From assembly GCA_001648575.1 (NCBI GenBank), contig LQXN01000066.1:62001-126000 (forward strand): a DNA stretch of 64,000 bases, given 5' to 3'. A program made the position numbers and the translations under genes. Under the pieces are notes generated by a model, which had not been told where the DNA came from, searched no databases, and was given only the letters and a program-made list of their open reading frames with translations. Every line of letters starts with the position of its first letter. The first letter of the stretch is position 1. This document shows positions 7,371 through 15,999 of the stretch, piece after piece. Origin of the DNA: Sutcliffiella horikoshii DSM 8719 (GTDB taxonomy: Bacteria > Bacillota > Bacilli > Bacillales > Bacillaceae_I).

Positions 7371-8082
7371 ATTAATACCAGTACTTGAGATATTTGGTCC
7401 TACAATCCAAGGGGAAGGGATGGTCATCGGGCAGAAAACGATGTTTGTGCGAACTGCAGGATGTGATTATCGCTGCTCTTGGTGTGACTCTGCTTTTACC
7501 TGGGATGGCAGTGCAAAGGAAGATATTAAATTGATGTCCCCGGTTAATATTTTTGGCCAATTAAAAGATATTGGCGGGTCGGCTTTCAATCATGTAACCA
7601 TATCCGGAGGTAATCCTGCTCTACTTAAGAATATTGGAGCACTTGTCCAAATTTTACATGATAATAATATAAAAGTGGCCCTTGAAACCCAAGGAAGCAA
7701 GTGGCAGGACTGGCTTTATGATATTGACGACCTGACAATTTCGCCAAAGCCCCCAAGCTCACAAATGAATACCGATTTCACTATTTTAGATGACATCTTA
7801 AAAAGGGTGGACCTGGTTAATGTTTCACTTAAGGTGGTAGTTTTTGATGAAGCGGATTTGGCTTATGCGAAAAAAGTCCATCTAAGATATCAGGAAATTG
7901 CTTTTTATGTCCAAGTTGGAAATGAAGACACTACTACAGAAGAAGACGCTAAGCTTGTCAGCAATTTGTTAGGTAAATATGAATGGTTGATCGATCAAGT
8001 AATGAAAGATGATGAAATGAATAATGTCCGAGTTTTACCTCAATTGCATACATTAGTTTGGGGTAATAAGCGCGGAGTTTAA
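7363..8082 (+). CDS. queE: 7-carboxy-7-deazaguanine synthase (radical SAM)
   Basis: 239 residues. This radical SAM enzyme contracts 6-carboxytetrahydropterin to 7-carboxy-7-deazaguanine. The cluster-binding motif is CDYRCSWCD (CxxxCxxC, about residues 34-41), preceded by the substrate-binding [13 protein letters not shown]. The SGGNPALL motif follows, and SPKPPSS lies near residue 128. Length and motif order are those of the Bacillus form of QueE. The start lies inside the last codons of queD, after a GGGAAGAAAA ribosome site, and a 17-bp gap leads to queF. Confidence 0.95.
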   Translation: MSELIPVLEIFGPTIQGEGMVIGQKTMFVRTAGCDYRCSWCDSAFTWDGSAKEDIKLMSPVNIFGQLKDIGGSAFNHVTISGGNPALLKNIGALVQILHDNNIKVALETQGSKWQDWLYDIDDLTISPKPPSSQMNTDFTILDDILKRVDLVNVSLKVVVFDEADLAYAKKVHLRYQEIAFYVQVGNEDTTTEEDAKLVSNLLGKYEWLIDQVMKDDEMNNVRVLPQLHTLVWGNKRGV

Positions 8083-8099
8083 TAAAGGAGAGAATAAAT

Positions 8100-8597
8100 A
8101 TGTCAGGAAGAAAAGATTCAGAATTGGAAGGTGTAACATTGCTTGGGAATCAAGGTACAAGCTATTTGTTCAACTATTCCCCGGATGTGTTGGAAACATT
8201 TGAAAACAAACACCCGAACAGGGATTATTTTGTAAAATTCAATTGTCCGGAGTTTACAAGTTTATGTCCGAAAACCAATCAGCCGGATTTCGCAACCATT
8301 TACATCAGCTATATACCAGGTGAGCTTATGGTAGAGAGCAAGTCCTTGAAGCTTTACCTTTTCAGCTTCCGAAATCACGGCGATTTCCATGAGGATTGCA
8401 TGAATATCATCATGAACGATTTGATTGAATTAATGGACCCTAGATATATAGAGGTATGGGGTAAATTCACCCCGCGTGGCGGAATTTCCATTGACCCTTA
8501 CACCAACTATGGAAAACCTGGCACTAAATATGAAGAAATAGCTCAGTACCGCCTCATGAACCATGACCTATATCCGGAAAAAGTCGATAATAGATAA
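8100..8597 (+). CDS. queF: NADPH-dependent preQ0 reductase
   Basis: 165 residues, the unimodular QueF form. It reduces the nitrile of preQ0 to preQ1 amine, the final step before insertion into tRNA. The active-site cysteine is in [14 protein letters not shown] (about residue 56) with the aspartate six residues on. The QueF signature [20 protein letters not shown] follows. AAAGGAG lies 8 nt before the ATG. The gene ends the que operon and is followed by the terminator that B element 2 occupies. Its product preQ1 is the ligand of the riboswitch 2 kb upstream, which closes a feedback loop. Confidence 0.97.
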   Translation: MSGRKDSELEGVTLLGNQGTSYLFNYSPDVLETFENKHPNRDYFVKFNCPEFTSLCPKTNQPDFATIYISYIPGELMVESKSLKLYLFSFRNHGDFHEDCMNIIMNDLIELMDPRYIEVWGKFTPRGGISIDPYTNYGKPGTKYEEIAQYRLMNHDLYPEKVDNR

Positions 8598-8604
8598 GAC
8601 TTAA

Positions 8605-8624
8605 AGCACAATTAAGGATGTGTT
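8605..8624 (+). terminator. Left, degraded copy of the queF terminator hairpin
   Basis: This 20-nt segment (arms AGCACAATT and GGATGTGTT) matches the right copy at 9011-9030 in 16 of 20 positions. Its pairing is partly degraded to wobbles and one mismatch, and it has no T run. Its final TGTT runs into the element's CACAAAC end. Confidence 0.55.
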
Positions 8625-8803
8625 CACAAACCCATCTTTAGATTTGCACCTTCTTGTTGATCTTCGTTCCAGGCGCTTCGCTTTCCTGCGGGCGGTCCGG
8701 GAGCCTCCTCGGCTATGCCTGCGGGGTCTCCCATGTCTCTTCCTCCCGCGGTAGTGTAAGAGCCCTCCACTACGATCAACATGGGTTTTGCATATTCCTA
8801 AAG
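8625..8803 (+). mobile_element. B element 2a, left member of a tandem pair
   Basis: The core runs from TTGATCTTCGTTCCAGGCGC (8658 onward) to CACTACGATCAAC (8768-8780). The left end is shortened to CACAAACCC; the canonical TGTTGACAAA seems fused to the TGTT of the hairpin. The right end stops at CCTAAAG without the usual TTTGTCTACACACTG, and the next element begins at once. The inner helix here is GGGAG (8699-8703) with CTCCC (8728-8732). Confidence 0.75.
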
Positions 8804-9010
8804 ATTGTTGACAAACCTTAAAATAGTAAGGTTATCTGTTGGAACAAGTTGATTTCCGTTGCAGGAGTTTCGCTTTCCAGCGGGCGGTCCGTAAGCCTCC
8901 TCACTTCGTTGCGGGGTCTTACCAGTCCCTTCCTCCCGCAGGAGTCTACACTCCTTCCACTACAATCAACAGGGAATTTATAACTTGAAAAGAGCTTTGT
9001 CTACACACTG
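8804..9010 (+). mobile_element. B element 2b, right member of a tandem pair
   Basis: A nearly complete element beginning ATTGTTGACAAACC and ending GCTTTGTCTACACACTG. The core starts GTTGATTTCCGTTGCAGGAG. The inner helix is GTAAG (8891-8895) with CTTAC (8918-8922). The right end abuts a perfect terminator hairpin. Confidence 0.8.
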
Positions 9011-9038
9011 AACACAACCAAGGTTGTGTTTTTTTTAA
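9011..9038 (+). terminator. Right copy of the queF terminator hairpin
   Basis: AACACAACC (9011-9019) pairs perfectly with GGTTGTGTT (9022-9030) and is followed by a run of T to about 9036. Confidence 0.85.
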
Positions 9039-9094
9039 TACTAAAATCCTCCCCTTTTGAGAATAATAACCAAAAACTTAAAAGGAGAATCCAA

Positions 9095-10108
9095 TTGACC
9101 AATCATAATCCCGGACTGACCTGTGCCGAAAACAGCACCTTATGGGTATTGTATTTGAACAACTCCATGACAACGTGTGTACTTAGATACTTTTTAGAAT
9201 CTGTACAGGATTTAGAAATAAGAAAAGTTATTGCCAAAGCTTATGATATAGCGACAAATAATGAAAACGAACTTAAGGCAGTTTATTGGAAAGAACAACT
9301 TCCATTGCCAATAGGTTTCTCTGAAAATGATGTAAATCTAAAAGCCCCAAGATTATTTTCTGACACCTTCATGCTAGCCTACATACTCCAGATAGCGAAA
9401 GTTGGATTGGTGACATATGGTGCTAGCTTAGGTTCTGTTGCAAGAAAGGATATAAGAAAGCTCTATTCTGCCTTCCTGCAACGAACAATGGACCTATACG
9501 AGGATACAACTGAAATACTTCTGAATAAAGGATTATATTTAAAGAAACCATATTCCGTTAATCCCCGAAAAGCTGAATTGGTAGATGATCATAAATATTT
9601 CAGTGGGGTTAACCCTTTTGTTAGTAAAAGGCCGCTGAACACCATTGAAGTAACCCACTTATGCCTCAATATTGAAACTAATCAAATTGGAAAGGAATTA
9701 TGTACTGCTTTTTCCCAAACGGCCGTCCAGGCGGAAGTTCGCGAATTTATGAAAAAAGGAAAGCAATTGGCGTACAGTCATATAAAGAGCTTTATTGAAC
9801 TGTTGATGAAGGATGATATTCAAACTCCTTTGTCTGCTGATATTTCCATAACAGATTCGACGATACCACCATTCTCTGACAAGTTGATGATGTTCCATAT
9901 TAGCTTAATGGTTGCTGCCGGCATTGGAAATTATGCGACAGCATCCTCTGCCAGCCAAAGAACTGATATTGCATTTAATTATGAAAAGCTTTCTTCAGAA
10001 TCTGCATTGCTGGCGAAATCTGGAGCAGATATCATGGTGACTCATCGCTGGATGGAAAAACCCCCATCCACTGCGGACCGGGATGTACTTTCTAAGAAGA
10101 GGGAATAG
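9095..10108 (+). CDS. DUF3231 family protein (spore-coat F-like)
   Basis: 337 residues from a TTG at 9095, chosen because AAAAGGAG lies 8 nt upstream. Two related halves are visible. The first has ENSTLWVLYLNNSM then LPIGFSENDVN and APRLFSDTFMLAYI; the second has TNQIGKELCTAFSQTAVQ and PPFSDKLMMFHISLM. This duplicated ferritin-like/CotF-like helical architecture is the DUF3231 family, found in spore formers and probably spore-associated; no biochemical function is known. The C-terminus ends in a basic, disordered tail. It stands alone between the queF terminator and a reductase gene. Confidence 0.85.
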   Translation: MTNHNPGLTCAENSTLWVLYLNNSMTTCVLRYFLESVQDLEIRKVIAKAYDIATNNENELKAVYWKEQLPLPIGFSENDVNLKAPRLFSDTFMLAYILQIAKVGLVTYGASLGSVARKDIRKLYSAFLQRTMDLYEDTTEILLNKGLYLKKPYSVNPRKAELVDDHKYFSGVNPFVSKRPLNTIEVTHLCLNIETNQIGKELCTAFSQTAVQAEVREFMKKGKQLAYSHIKSFIELLMKDDIQTPLSADISITDSTIPPFSDKLMMFHISLMVAAGIGNYATASSASQRTDIAFNYEKLSSESALLAKSGADIMVTHRWMEKPPSTADRDVLSKKRE

Positions 10109-10164
10109 TTGTAGAAAGCGCCTGAATTTGGTATAAAAGAAATAACAAAGGCAGAGGAGAATCT

Positions 10165-10836
10165 ATGATGGCCCTAAAAAGAAGTGCATTAATAATTGGC
10201 TCAACAGGCTTGATAGGAGCACATTTGAAAGAAGAGATTTTGGGAAATCCAGATTATGATACTCTCACAACCCTAATAAGAAGTCACACTCAAGAAGAAC
10301 ATGAAAAATTAACCGAAGTTAAAATCGATTTTGATACCCTCCATATTAATCAGAATTATTTTCAAGTGGATGATTTATATATCTGCCTGGGGACAACTAG
10401 AAAAAAAGCTGGCTCAAAAGAAAATTTCCGTAAAGTGGATTATGGATATGTAGTGGAAGCTGCAAGGCTTGGCAAGGAGAATGGCGTCAAGAGATTAGCT
10501 GTGGTTTCAGCTATCGGGGCTGATGAAGAATCCAGTTTTTTTTACAATCAGGTAAAAGGGGAGATGGAAAAAGAGGTAGCTGAATTGGGAATTCAGTCCA
10601 CTTATTTTTTTAGACCTTCTTTGCTTCTTGGGGAAAGGAAAGAGTTGAGATTAGGTGAGAAAGTTGGAGAAGTACTAGGGAGGGCTGTGCAACCCATACT
10701 GAGGGGGAGATGGGAGAAGTATAGATCCATACATGGGAAAGAAGTTGCCAAGGCTATGGTGAAATTTTTGAAAAATGGAAGAAATGGAGTCCATGTAGTG
10801 GAATCAGACATGATTGCCAAAATAGGAAAACTTTGA
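10165..10836 (+). CDS. NAD(P)-binding epimerase/TIP30-like oxidoreductase
   Basis: 223 residues with an N-terminal Rossmann motif GSTGLIGAHL (about residues 12-21), then YICLGTTRKKAGS where the family has its second cofactor loop. VVSAIGADEESSFFYNQVKGEMEKEV follows the atypical-SDR pattern with YNQVKG near residue 128; here YxxxK is retained as Y-N-Q-V-K. The C-terminal half has FFRPSLLLGERKE. This matches the atypical short-chain dehydrogenases related to HTATIP2/TIP30 and bacterial NAD-dependent epimerases; the substrate is unknown. The GAGGAG ribosome site fits either of two adjacent ATGs. Confidence 0.85.
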   Translation: MMALKRSALIIGSTGLIGAHLKEEILGNPDYDTLTTLIRSHTQEEHEKLTEVKIDFDTLHINQNYFQVDDLYICLGTTRKKAGSKENFRKVDYGYVVEAARLGKENGVKRLAVVSAIGADEESSFFYNQVKGEMEKEVAELGIQSTYFFRPSLLLGERKELRLGEKVGEVLGRAVQPILRGRWEKYRSIHGKEVAKAMVKFLKNGRNGVHVVESDMIAKIGKL

Positions 10837-10906
10837 AATAGTACTATTGGTTCGTTTTCATTTTAACAAAGCAGGGAATAAGTATAAAAAAATAGGAGTG
10901 TCCTCT

Positions 10907-11221
10907 ATGAGCCAAACGAAAGAGTTTCGGAGAATTCGTAAATCTGGCCATTTAACCATTCCCAAGTCAATTCGTGAGCAATTGCAAATTTCCGATGGCG
11001 ATGTATTGATGATTATGGAACAACCTCTTGGATTAGTAATGAAACCGATTGATGAAGACCATATTTATAATGAATCTATAGTTTCCAACAATGGAAAAGT
11101 CAATATTCCCATTGAGATCAGGCGTAACTTGAACATAAGTGAGGATACCCATTTTTCCGTCAAACTGGATAAGGAAAGGGAAGCTGTCGTTCTGGAAATT
11201 TTAGAGGAGGAAACAGGCTAG
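10907..11221 (+). CDS. Double AbrB/SpoVT-type DNA-binding protein
   Basis: 104 residues with two swapped-hairpin AbrB motifs in tandem. The first is about residues 6-46 (RRIRKSGHLTIPKSIREQL) and the second about 55-98 (SIVSNNGKVNIPIEIRRNL). Each shows the alternating pattern with (T/N)IP.(S/E)IR. Most AbrB-like transition regulators and antitoxins carry one such domain and dimerise; a single chain with two could form an intramolecular pair. No toxin gene adjoins it. The start at 10907 is preferred over an in-frame codon at 10847 because ATAGGAGTG lies 8 nt upstream. A terminator follows. Confidence 0.85.
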   Translation: MSQTKEFRRIRKSGHLTIPKSIREQLQISDGDVLMIMEQPLGLVMKPIDEDHIYNESIVSNNGKVNIPIEIRRNLNISEDTHFSVKLDKEREAVVLEILEEETG

Positions 11222-11236
11222 CGGTACGAATAAAAG

Positions 11237-11273
11237 GCTCAACGGAAATAAATGATTTCCATTGAGCTTTTTT
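11237..11273 (+). terminator. Intrinsic terminator after the AbrB-like gene
   Basis: GCTCAACGGAAA (11237-11248) pairs with TTTCCATTGAGC, with one mismatch, followed by six Ts. Confidence 0.85.
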
Positions 11274-11365
11274 GAATGGTGATGAAATTGTTCGGCTGTC
11301 TAAGATAGTTCATCATATAAATGCATTTTTTAATTAATCTCATTTCTGGAAAAAAGAGCTTACCT

Positions 11366-11548
11366 TTATAACCCCTTTACAATCTTATAATTTTTATGGT
11401 TTACTACCGTACGCTGTTCTAATTCTAAGTCGCGATAGTTGTTCATATAAGTCAGGTCTACTATAACAGAGTTTTCATTTACTTTTTCTACTACTCCTTG
11501 CAGACCTTCACGAAATTCGATGATATTCCCTACTTCAGCTTTTTTCAA
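11366..11548 (-). CDS. ykvS: YkvS-like DUF2187 protein
   Basis: 60 residues, MKKAEVGNIIEFREGLQG onward, with alternating strands ENSVIVDLTYMNN and VVNHKNYKIV. This matches the DUF2187/YkvS family of small KOW-like beta-barrel proteins in Bacillaceae. Function unknown. The start follows GGGGGAGATAT. In B. subtilis ykvS lies near the que and ykv genes, so the region is partly collinear. Confidence 0.85.
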   Translation of the reverse strand: MKKAEVGNIIEFREGLQGVVEKVNENSVIVDLTYMNNYRDLELEQRTVVNHKNYKIVKGL

Positions 11549-11905
11549 CTATATCTCCCCCTAAATAAATGTTATCGCCAGTCAACAGATAGAATGTTTG
11601 TCTGGTTTTTTATTTTTGTGAAATAATGGATAAAAAAGTGTTACATACAGTTTGCATTATTTTTTCGGTCTCGTAAATAGTTTCCATGTATTTTATCAAA
11701 ATTTTCTTTTAATTAATCCGAAGGGACTGTAACCGAAAGTTTGTATAAGACATATAGTTAAGTAGGGCTGTTTAAGCCCCATTCATTTTATTCCTTATCC
11801 CCCATGGAATCCCTTCTGTACAAGGAAGGGATTTTTTATTTTAGCTTGTTTATAAAAATGATGGTAAAATATTTGAAGAAAGATTTGAAGTTGGAGTGAT
11901 GAAAT
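11549..11905. other. Intergenic region with an orphan terminator
   Basis: 357 bp without a convincing gene. It holds a GGGCT/AAGCCC mini-hairpin around 11766-11780 and a strong plus-strand terminator at 11808-11837. A short untranslated transcript ending there is possible, but I see no near-consensus promoter at a fitting distance. Confidence 0.4.
11808..11837 (+). terminator. Orphan intrinsic terminator
   Basis: AATCCCTTC (11808-11816) pairs perfectly with GAAGGGATT, followed by six Ts. No plus-strand gene lies within 500 bp upstream, so it ends either long readthrough from the AbrB gene or an unannotated small transcript. Confidence 0.75.
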
Positions 11906-12100
11906 ATGAATGAGACATTGGCTGAAGAAATTTTGGACAAGCTCAAAAATGGCGAGTTAAATGAATATAAAATTCAAAAAGAGGAATTTATGGTATTCAG
12001 GAAAGTTCTAGTTGCCCGGGAGGATTTTAAGCACTTTCGCGGAATAGCAAGGCATAAAGGGGAAGTGATTTATCAATATATACAAGAGGCTAGAAGTTAA
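11906..12100 (+). CDS. Small conserved-looking protein, 64 residues
   Basis: MNETLAEEILDKLKNGEL onward, a soluble charged protein with predicted helices at about 1-16 and 23-36 and a C-terminal helix EVIYQYIQEARS. TTGGAG lies about 9 nt before the ATG, and a terminator follows directly. The pattern of a KxGE(L)xEY segment then VLVAREDFKHFRG suggests a small alpha protein, but I do not recognise a family. Function unknown. Confidence 0.65.
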   Translation: MNETLAEEILDKLKNGELNEYKIQKEEFMVFRKVLVAREDFKHFRGIARHKGEVIYQYIQEARS

Positions 12101-12140
12101 ACAGGCAGCGGAGGATGTACCTGTCCTCGCTACCTGTTTT
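12101..12140 (+). terminator. Intrinsic terminator after the 64-residue gene
   Basis: ACAGGCAGCGGAGGA (12101-12115) pairs with TCCTCGCTACCTGT with two mismatches, followed by a T run near 12137-12141. Confidence 0.8.
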
Positions 12141-12210
12141 TAATTGTTTTCAGTAAACTTTCTTTACGTTATGCTTTTTTCTGATGAGTATAGAAACATC
12201 ATTGAACTCA

Positions 12211-12693
12211 TTACTTCACTAGCTCTTTTCTCAGTTTTCTTAATGCTTCTGTGCGCCATGATTTGACGGCGCTAATAGAAACTCCCTCTTGCAGGGCGAT
12301 TTCCTCTATTTTTCTCCCCTGACCTATGTATGCAATCAGCCAGGTTTTCTGTTTTCCGGTAAGGAGCGGAGCATACTTTTCCAGACCCTCCAAACTTTCC
12401 ATATCTGATAAGGATGGGAGATATGACTGCTCTGGTAAGTGTTCTACAAATGCATGGTTGCTCTCCCATTTAACCTCATTTTTTAAGTGGTTAAGTAATT
12501 TTCCCTTAATCGATGAATAAGCATAAGAAGTAAACGATCCTTTTTGATGATCCTGTGTATGCATTATCTCCCATAGCACGATGGTTGCCTCATGAAAATA
12601 TTGATCTTTATCCTTGTAGATATTCAAAGATTTAATGATATGGTGTATCATGGGAGTATACTGGATAAGTACTTCTTCGAAAGTTGATTCCAT
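12211..12693 (-). CDS. Sigma-70 family (ECF-like) RNA polymerase sigma factor
   Basis: 160 residues. Region 2 spans about 5-75, with YKDKDQYFHEATIVLWEIM and the -10-contacting GSFTSYAYSSIKGKLLN. Region 4 spans about 100-157, with LTGKQKTWLIAYIGQGRKIEEIALQEGVSISAVKSWRTEAL as the helix-turn-helix that reads the -35 element. No anti-sigma gene lies beside it. Two-domain sigma factors of this type often direct small stress or envelope regulons; the signal here is unknown. The gene stands alone between two plus-strand genes. Confidence 0.88.
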   Translation of the reverse strand: MESTFEEVLIQYTPMIHHIIKSLNIYKDKDQYFHEATIVLWEIMHTQDHQKGSFTSYAYSSIKGKLLNHLKNEVKWESNHAFVEHLPEQSYLPSLSDMESLEGLEKYAPLLTGKQKTWLIAYIGQGRKIEEIALQEGVSISAVKSWRTEALRKLRKELVK

Positions 12694-12896
12694 TTATCTT
12701 TCCTGACGAAAAGCTAGCTTTTCTTTATTCCCGGTAAGACAAATATAGTCAATTCCACATAGGTTGACATGCGAGTGATCGAGGCATAGACTGTGTTATA
12801 GTAATGCCTTATAAAGGATTCTCCTATATGTAATGAAGAGTATGGAGGTTACCTGTTTGGTAATATCGACGATAATGATAAAAAGGGGTAATTGCC

Positions 12897-13223
12897 ATGG
12901 AACATAAAAAAGAAGATAAGTTAGCGAATCAATCCATGTATCTATGGAAAAATGATGCTGATCGAACAGTACAGGGGTTCTTATTGTATCCAGAGAACAT
13001 ACCCGATATACAATATATAAAGAAGTTATTGCGCCATATGTATATGGCAAATGAAGTATTTAAAATGTCCATCTGGTTTGAAGGGGATGTAATACAAATC
13101 ACCGGAAAAATCCAATCCTTTCGCTATAAGGCGAACAAGCTTACTATAAAGGATATGGATAAAAACATCTATCATATTCGAATATTTGATGTAGTGGAGA
13201 TAATTAGGCGTCCACAAAGGTAA
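12897..13223 (+). CDS. YolD-like small protein
   Basis: 108 residues. A central segment (LLRHMYMANEVFKMSIWFEGDVIQITGKIQ) and a following strand-rich part with KLTIKDMDKNIYHIRIFDVVEI resemble the YolD family, whose members often sit beside UV-damage polymerases. No such polymerase is adjacent here, so the assignment is tentative. AAAGGGG lies about 8 nt before the ATG. A terminator follows at once. Confidence 0.55.
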   Translation: MEHKKEDKLANQSMYLWKNDADRTVQGFLLYPENIPDIQYIKKLLRHMYMANEVFKMSIWFEGDVIQITGKIQSFRYKANKLTIKDMDKNIYHIRIFDVVEIIRRPQR

Positions 13224-13249
13224 GAGTCCTCACCGGGCTCTTTTTTTTA
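13223..13249 (+). terminator. Intrinsic terminator after the YolD-like gene
   Basis: AGAGTCC (13223-13229) pairs with GGGCTCT (13235-13241) with one mismatch, followed by a long T run. Confidence 0.8.
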
Positions 13250-13351
13250 TGTCCTGCTCGTGGAAGAAGAGGTATATTAGCGACCATTATAGGAAAAATA
13301 AGAGAAGGATTTTTATGGAATCATTAGTCAATAGAGGGAGGGGGAATCATA

Positions 13352-14872
13352 GTGAAAAACATTTTCAAAAAATTGTTTACATCTGGTTCCAAGTCTACTC
13401 CTAACAAAGTGGAGAATATGACGGTAACGGATTTGCTTCTTCAAATGGAGAAATCTGTAGACTTTCTCCGGTTCTCCAATAGAACAAATGATGGAAGTAA
13501 AATGGTTTGGATCAATTACTACTATACGTTAATAGACACGGATTTTTTACACCGTGATATCCTTAATAGCATATCTACAAGGCCTTGGTCCAATTTGCAA
13601 GATTTGAAGAACATTCTGCCCATTGAAGTCGTGACCATCAGTTCCGATCCTGAAGAAATCCGGGAAAAACTTTTGACTGGATTCATTTTTATTCAAATTG
13701 GAGAGAAGGAAAAGACAGGGCTCTTGGTCCGGTCAGAGTTTGTCCAGACCCGTTCTGTCTCTTTGCCGGAAGTGGAGTTCAGTGTAATCGGCCCAAAAGA
13801 ATCGTTTGTTGAGAATATAGATTCCAACATCAACCTTGTAAGGCGCAGGTTAAGCACACCAATGCTTACCATCGAACAAAAAATGCTCGGGGCAATCTCC
13901 CGGACAAGGGTTGCCGTTCTATACATTGATGGAATAGTAAATGAAGATAATGTCCAAACCGTCCTTAAAAGACTTGATGAGGTACAATTCGATCATATAA
14001 ATGACAGCTCATATGTCACTCAATTAATATCAGACAATGGCAACACTGTATTCCCCCTTTTGCTGGATACAGAAAGGCCGGACCGGGTCGTTTCAGCTCT
14101 GACCGAGGGAAAGGTAGTCATGCTTGTCGACGGTTCCCCGCATGGACTGATTGGCCCGACAACTCTGGTGGAATTCTTCTCCTCTTTTGAAGATTACTAT
14201 TTAAGCTATTGGCTGTCATCCTTTTTCCGTCTTATTCGACTTTTTGGGGTGGCCTTCTCCATATTGGTAACACCTGTATATGTGGCTGTATTAAGCTACC
14301 ATTATGAATTGATTCCCAAAGACTTGCTTAGCACATTGATAGCTTCCAGGCGTGAGGTGCCTTTGCCGCCTATATTGGAAGCGATCTTTCTTGAATTGAC
14401 AATAGAATTGCTAAGGGAAGCAGGAGCAAGGCTGCCCACCAAGGTAGGTCAGACGATCGGTATCGTGGGGGGGATCGTGATCGGGACTGCTTCGGTTGAG
14501 GCTGGATTGACCAGTAACGTCCTTTTGATCATTGTTGCCCTTGCTGCACTTGCATCCTTTACAACACCTGTCTACAAAATGGGTAATACGATCCGCCTGT
14601 TGAGATTTCCTTTCCTTTTGTTTGCAGAGCTATGGGGGCTTTTGGGGATTGTCTTCTGTTTTTGTATATTGGCCGCTCATCTTCTGAGATTGACCTCCCT
14701 TGGAAGGCCATATCTAGAACCGATTTATCCTCCTAGGGTGAAAGACATGAAGGATGCGCTGTTAAGGCTTCCGTTTACCGTGCAAGGAGAAAGGCCAGGC
14801 CAATTAAGAACGAAGAATCCCAATAGAAGGACGAAAGTTAAACCGAAACGAAAAAAAGACATTGATGAATAA
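13352..14872 (+). CDS. GerA-type spore germination receptor A subunit
   Basis: 506 residues. A large N-terminal soluble part (about 1-270) has the family's QKMLGAISRTRVAVLYIDGIVNE and VDGSPHGLIGPTTLVEFFSSFEDYY signatures. A membrane part follows with about five helices, including PPILEAIFLELTIELLREAG, the best-conserved GerAA stretch. A basic tail is rich in Arg and Lys. GerA-family A subunits form the nutrient-gated part of the germinosome in the spore inner membrane. The start is GTG at 13352 behind a strong GGGAGGGGGAAT site. It is the first gene of a complete A-B-C tricistron; the germinant cannot be predicted. Confidence 0.95.
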   Translation: MKNIFKKLFTSGSKSTPNKVENMTVTDLLLQMEKSVDFLRFSNRTNDGSKMVWINYYYTLIDTDFLHRDILNSISTRPWSNLQDLKNILPIEVVTISSDPEEIREKLLTGFIFIQIGEKEKTGLLVRSEFVQTRSVSLPEVEFSVIGPKESFVENIDSNINLVRRRLSTPMLTIEQKMLGAISRTRVAVLYIDGIVNEDNVQTVLKRLDEVQFDHINDSSYVTQLISDNGNTVFPLLLDTERPDRVVSALTEGKVVMLVDGSPHGLIGPTTLVEFFSSFEDYYLSYWLSSFFRLIRLFGVAFSILVTPVYVAVLSYHYELIPKDLLSTLIASRREVPLPPILEAIFLELTIELLREAGARLPTKVGQTIGIVGGIVIGTASVEAGLTSNVLLIIVALAALASFTTPVYKMGNTIRLLRFPFLLFAELWGLLGIVFCFCILAAHLLRLTSLGRPYLEPIYPPRVKDMKDALLRLPFTVQGERPGQLRTKNPNRRTKVKPKRKKDIDE

Positions 14873-14895
14873 TGGTCCAGATAGGAGGTAAGGCA

Positions 14896-15999
14896 TTGCA
14901 AAAGATCCCAAAGCAATTTCAGGTTTCAGCGTTTTTAGTGTTTTATTTAATACATAGCACACAGTTTGGAGTGGGAGCCCTTGGGTATCAAAGGGTCATT
15001 GCAATGTCTGCCGGCTATGATGCTTGGATAGGAATCATATTATTCGGGTTCATCACACATGTCGTGGTCTATATGATTTACAAGATTTGTGAAAAAAGTG
15101 ATGGAGACCTTTCCAGTGCACATCGAATGGCATATGGCAAATGGATCGGCAAGCTTTTTACCTTGTTTTTCGTTATTTATTTTATCTTTACTACAGTAAC
15201 CGTACTTCGCACCTACATTGAAGTCATTCAAGTTTGGCTGTTTCCTGATCTTAGTACATGGTTCTTCTCGTCCATTTTTTTGCTCCTAGTAGTTTATATT
15301 ATCTCAGGTGGGTTCCGAGTGATTACAGGAATTGCATTTTTAGGTGTGGTGCTCCCCTCCTATTTATTTATAACGATGATCATCCCATTGGAATACGCAA
15401 ATTTTAGAAATTTGCTCCCAGTGTTCGATCACCCTGTAAAGGACATCCTTCTTTCCGGGAGAGATATGACTTTAAGTATGCTGGGATTTGAAACATTGCT
15501 GATATTTTATCCTTTCATCAATAAACCGGAACAATCAAAGAAATGGGCCCATCTAGGTATTTTAATGACTTGGTTCATCTATTTGTTCTTTGCGCTGGTC
15601 ACCTTCTCCTACTTTAGTGAAGGGAAGCTGGAGAAGAATATATGGGCTACTTTATCCATTTGGAAAATCATAGAGCTTCCTTTTGTTGAGAGGGTGGAGT
15701 ATATAGGTATTGCCAACTGGTGTTTGATCATCTTGCCGAATGTTTGCATATTCCTTTGGTGTTCAAGCAGATTGGCTAAAAGAATGACAAGAATCCGCCA
15801 CAGGACTGCGCTGACAGTCATCACCGTTTTAACATTTATCTTAATGTTGCAGTTTGAAGACCGAAAACTGATTAATGAACTGAATACATACATGGGGATT
15901 GTAGGCTTTTATATGGGATATGTTTACATTCCATGCCTTTTTGTAATTATCTCATTTGTGCATTGGAGAAGGAGGAAAAAAGAAAATGCAGATTCTTAA
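14896..15999 (+). CDS. GerB-type spore germination receptor B subunit
   Basis: About 367 residues with ten membrane helices, an amino-acid permease-like (APC superfamily) protein that supplies the nutrient-binding pocket in GerA-family receptors. The early LVFYLIHSTQFGVGALGYQR and the later GFETLLIFYPFINKPEQSKK are typical. I prefer the TTG at 14896 because a near-perfect TAGGAGGT site precedes it by 7 nt; an ATG at 14872 that overlaps the previous stop is the alternative. The C-terminal 14 nt overlap the start of the C subunit, so the operon is translationally coupled. Confidence 0.92.
   Translation: MQKIPKQFQVSAFLVFYLIHSTQFGVGALGYQRVIAMSAGYDAWIGIILFGFITHVVVYMIYKICEKSDGDLSSAHRMAYGKWIGKLFTLFFVIYFIFTTVTVLRTYIEVIQVWLFPDLSTWFFSSIFLLLVVYIISGGFRVITGIAFLGVVLPSYLFITMIIPLEYANFRNLLPVFDHPVKDILLSGRDMTLSMLGFETLLIFYPFINKPEQSKKWAHLGILMTWFIYLFFALVTFSYFSEGKLEKNIWATLSIWKIIELPFVERVEYIGIANWCLIILPNVCIFLWCSSRLAKRMTRIRHRTALTVITVLTFILMLQFEDRKLINELNTYMGIVGFYMGYVYIPCLFVIISFVHWRRRKKENADS

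Noticed and set aside
8605-9036. Group IIC intron, which also inserts next to terminators
   Set aside because: The inserts are only 180-220 bp, lack a recognisable domain V and a reverse transcriptase gene, and are flanked by duplications that group II introns do not create.
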